From assembly GCA_902768605.1 (NCBI GenBank), contig CACXLY010000009.1, forward strand, positions 1 to 64,000: a stretch of DNA of 64,000 bases. The letters run 5' to 3'. Made by a program: the position numbers and the translations under genes. Source of the DNA: an uncultured Bacteroidales bacterium. GTDB lineage: Bacteria > Bacteroidota > Bacteroidia > Bacteroidales > Bacteroidaceae. Positions 63,171 through 64,000 of this stretch are shown here, one piece after another. Each line of letters opens with the position of its first letter. The stretch's first letter is position 1. Below the pieces are notes generated by a model. It had not been told where the DNA came from, did no database searches, and saw only the letters and a list, made by a program, of their open reading frames with translations.

Positions 63171-64000
63171 TGAAGCGCCTGTGTTATCTCATCGTGCTGT
63201 TCCTCCTTTGCGGCAGGCTGACAGCCCAGCATCTTTATTCTTTCAGTTTTCGTGACGCTTCCCTCGCCGTCGTGCTCGACACATTGGCAGCTGTGCAGGA
63301 CGACTATTCCATTTCCTTTATCCACAACGACCTCGAACATCTGCACGTCTCGACCCGCATCAAGAACCTCACGCTAAAGGACGCTGTGGAGAAGGTCTGC
63401 AAAGGTCAGCCGGTGAAAGTGAAGACGAAAGGCAAGAACATCTTTATTCAGTACAAGCCGGAGAAGGACTTCACAGGTAAAACTGTACACATCTCGGGTG
63501 CTGTGGAGGATGGCTTTTTAGAGATGCCGCTGCCCCATGCTAAGGTCTCGGTGCTGCGGACAGACAGCAGCGTCGTTGTAGATTCTTCACAAATTTTTGT
63601 CTTCTACGGAAGCGGCATGAGGATGGTTAGAGCGCAGTTCGGAGCCGATGTCAACGCCACAGAGCGGGAATACCTCGTCCGAGCCAGTTTGGATGGTTAC
63701 GACGACGCGTGGCAACATGTGACGATTCCCCTTCCTTTGCCGGAGACAGGAGTGGAAGTGCCAAAGTTGAAGATGCGCAAGTCGCCAGCCAAGACTCTGC
63801 GCGAAGTAACCATAAACGCCACCAAGATAAAGATGTTCTACCGAGGAGATACCATCGTCTATGATGCAACAGCCTTTAAGATGCCTGAAGGCTCCATGCT
63901 CGATGACCTTATTCGTCAGTTGCCTGGCGTGACGATGAATGCCGATGGCGAAATCTTTGTCAACGGTCGTAAGGTGGATGAATTGCTCCTCGGCTCCCGC
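63170..64000 (+). CDS. Outer-membrane barrel protein with STN and plug domains (partial)
   Basis: 277 residues visible; the gene runs off the window end. ATG overlaps the preceding stop (TAATG). Signal peptide (LIVLFLLCGRLTAQ), then an STN-like domain (FSFRDASLAVVLDTLAAVQDDYSISFIHNDLEHLHVST), a carboxypeptidase-like beta domain (VHISGAVEDGFLEMPLPHAKVSVL) and the plug region (EVTINATKIKMFYRGDTIVYDATAFKMPEG, then SMLDDLIRQLPGVTMNADGEIFVNGRKV). An STN domain after an ECF sigma / anti-sigma pair indicates a TonB-dependent transducer-type receptor or related barrel. The ligand is unknown. Confidence 0.85.
   Translation, partial: MKRLCYLIVLFLLCGRLTAQHLYSFSFRDASLAVVLDTLAAVQDDYSISFIHNDLEHLHVSTRIKNLTLKDAVEKVCKGQPVKVKTKGKNIFIQYKPEKDFTGKTVHISGAVEDGFLEMPLPHAKVSVLRTDSSVVVDSSQIFVFYGSGMRMVRAQFGADVNATEREYLVRASLDGYDDAWQHVTIPLPLPETGVEVPKLKMRKSPAKTLREVTINATKIKMFYRGDTIVYDATAFKMPEGSMLDDLIRQLPGVTMNADGEIFVNGRKVDELLLGSR

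Overview
The window is a chromosomal segment from a member of the Bacteroidales, most likely Prevotella or a close relative. The signs are Bacteroidetes-type promoters (TTG, a 19-20 base gap, TAnnTTTG) before most operons, type V (Mfa/Fim-like) fimbrial genes, type IX secretion sorting domains, a BspA-type leucine-rich repeat protein, a Bacteroidetes-only DUF4295 gene beside L28/L33, an ECF sigma / DUF4974 / STN outer-membrane gene set, and an essentially complete dcw (division and cell wall) cluster.

Layout. 1-2400: a decayed repeat element, a 22-bp repeat array and a fragment of a VFGGGN-repeat surface protein. 2493-3053: a TlpA-like thioredoxin lipoprotein. 3184-18847 (minus): a seven-gene fimbrial operon running DUF3575 - DUF3868/OmpA - Mfa1-like - Mfa2-like - two fimbrillin-like lipoproteins - a 2432-residue type IX secreted protein. 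19811-23345: gyrB, rpsT with tRNA-Glu, recO. 23408-39344 (minus): mraZ-rsmH-ftsL-ftsI-murE-mraY-murD-ftsW-murG-murC-ftsQ-ftsA-ftsZ. 39687-45418 (minus): M16 peptidase, DUF4295/L33/L28, BspA-like protein, GH43. 45696-49653 (plus): secreted nuclease/phosphatase-fold protein, C69 dipeptidase, class A acid phosphatase. 49894-52327 (minus): DUF4332, nucleoside hydrolase, DEDDh exonuclease. 53984-58933: a replicon-maintenance locus, with a small basic protein and parA on minus and a Rep_3-type initiator on plus, separated by 2.1 kb packed with direct repeats. 59160-64000 (plus): fRMsr, GH43, ECF sigma factor, anti-sigma, and an outer-membrane barrel protein cut by the window end.

Two observations stand out. 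First, 53.9-58.9 kb looks like an iteron-controlled origin of a large replicon. About 20 direct repeats at 23-24 bp spacing lie directly before an initiator whose last 75 residues resemble DnaA domain I; a parA operon diverges from it, and gene orientation is mostly away from it on both sides. Because gyrB and the dcw cluster are on the same molecule, this may be a chromosome or chromid origin (Prevotella species with two chromosomes are known) or an integrated plasmid.

Second, the window carries many tandem arrays of different sequence that share a strict 22-bp (or 44-bp) period. They lie in intergenic gaps, inside the dcw cluster, around the putative origin, and once in frame inside a peptidase gene. 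Two other repeat clocks, 7 bp and 9 bp, also occur both between genes and in frame inside secreted or membrane proteins. A MITE-like, internally mirrored hairpin element is present in four states of preservation, three of them beside 22-bp arrays.
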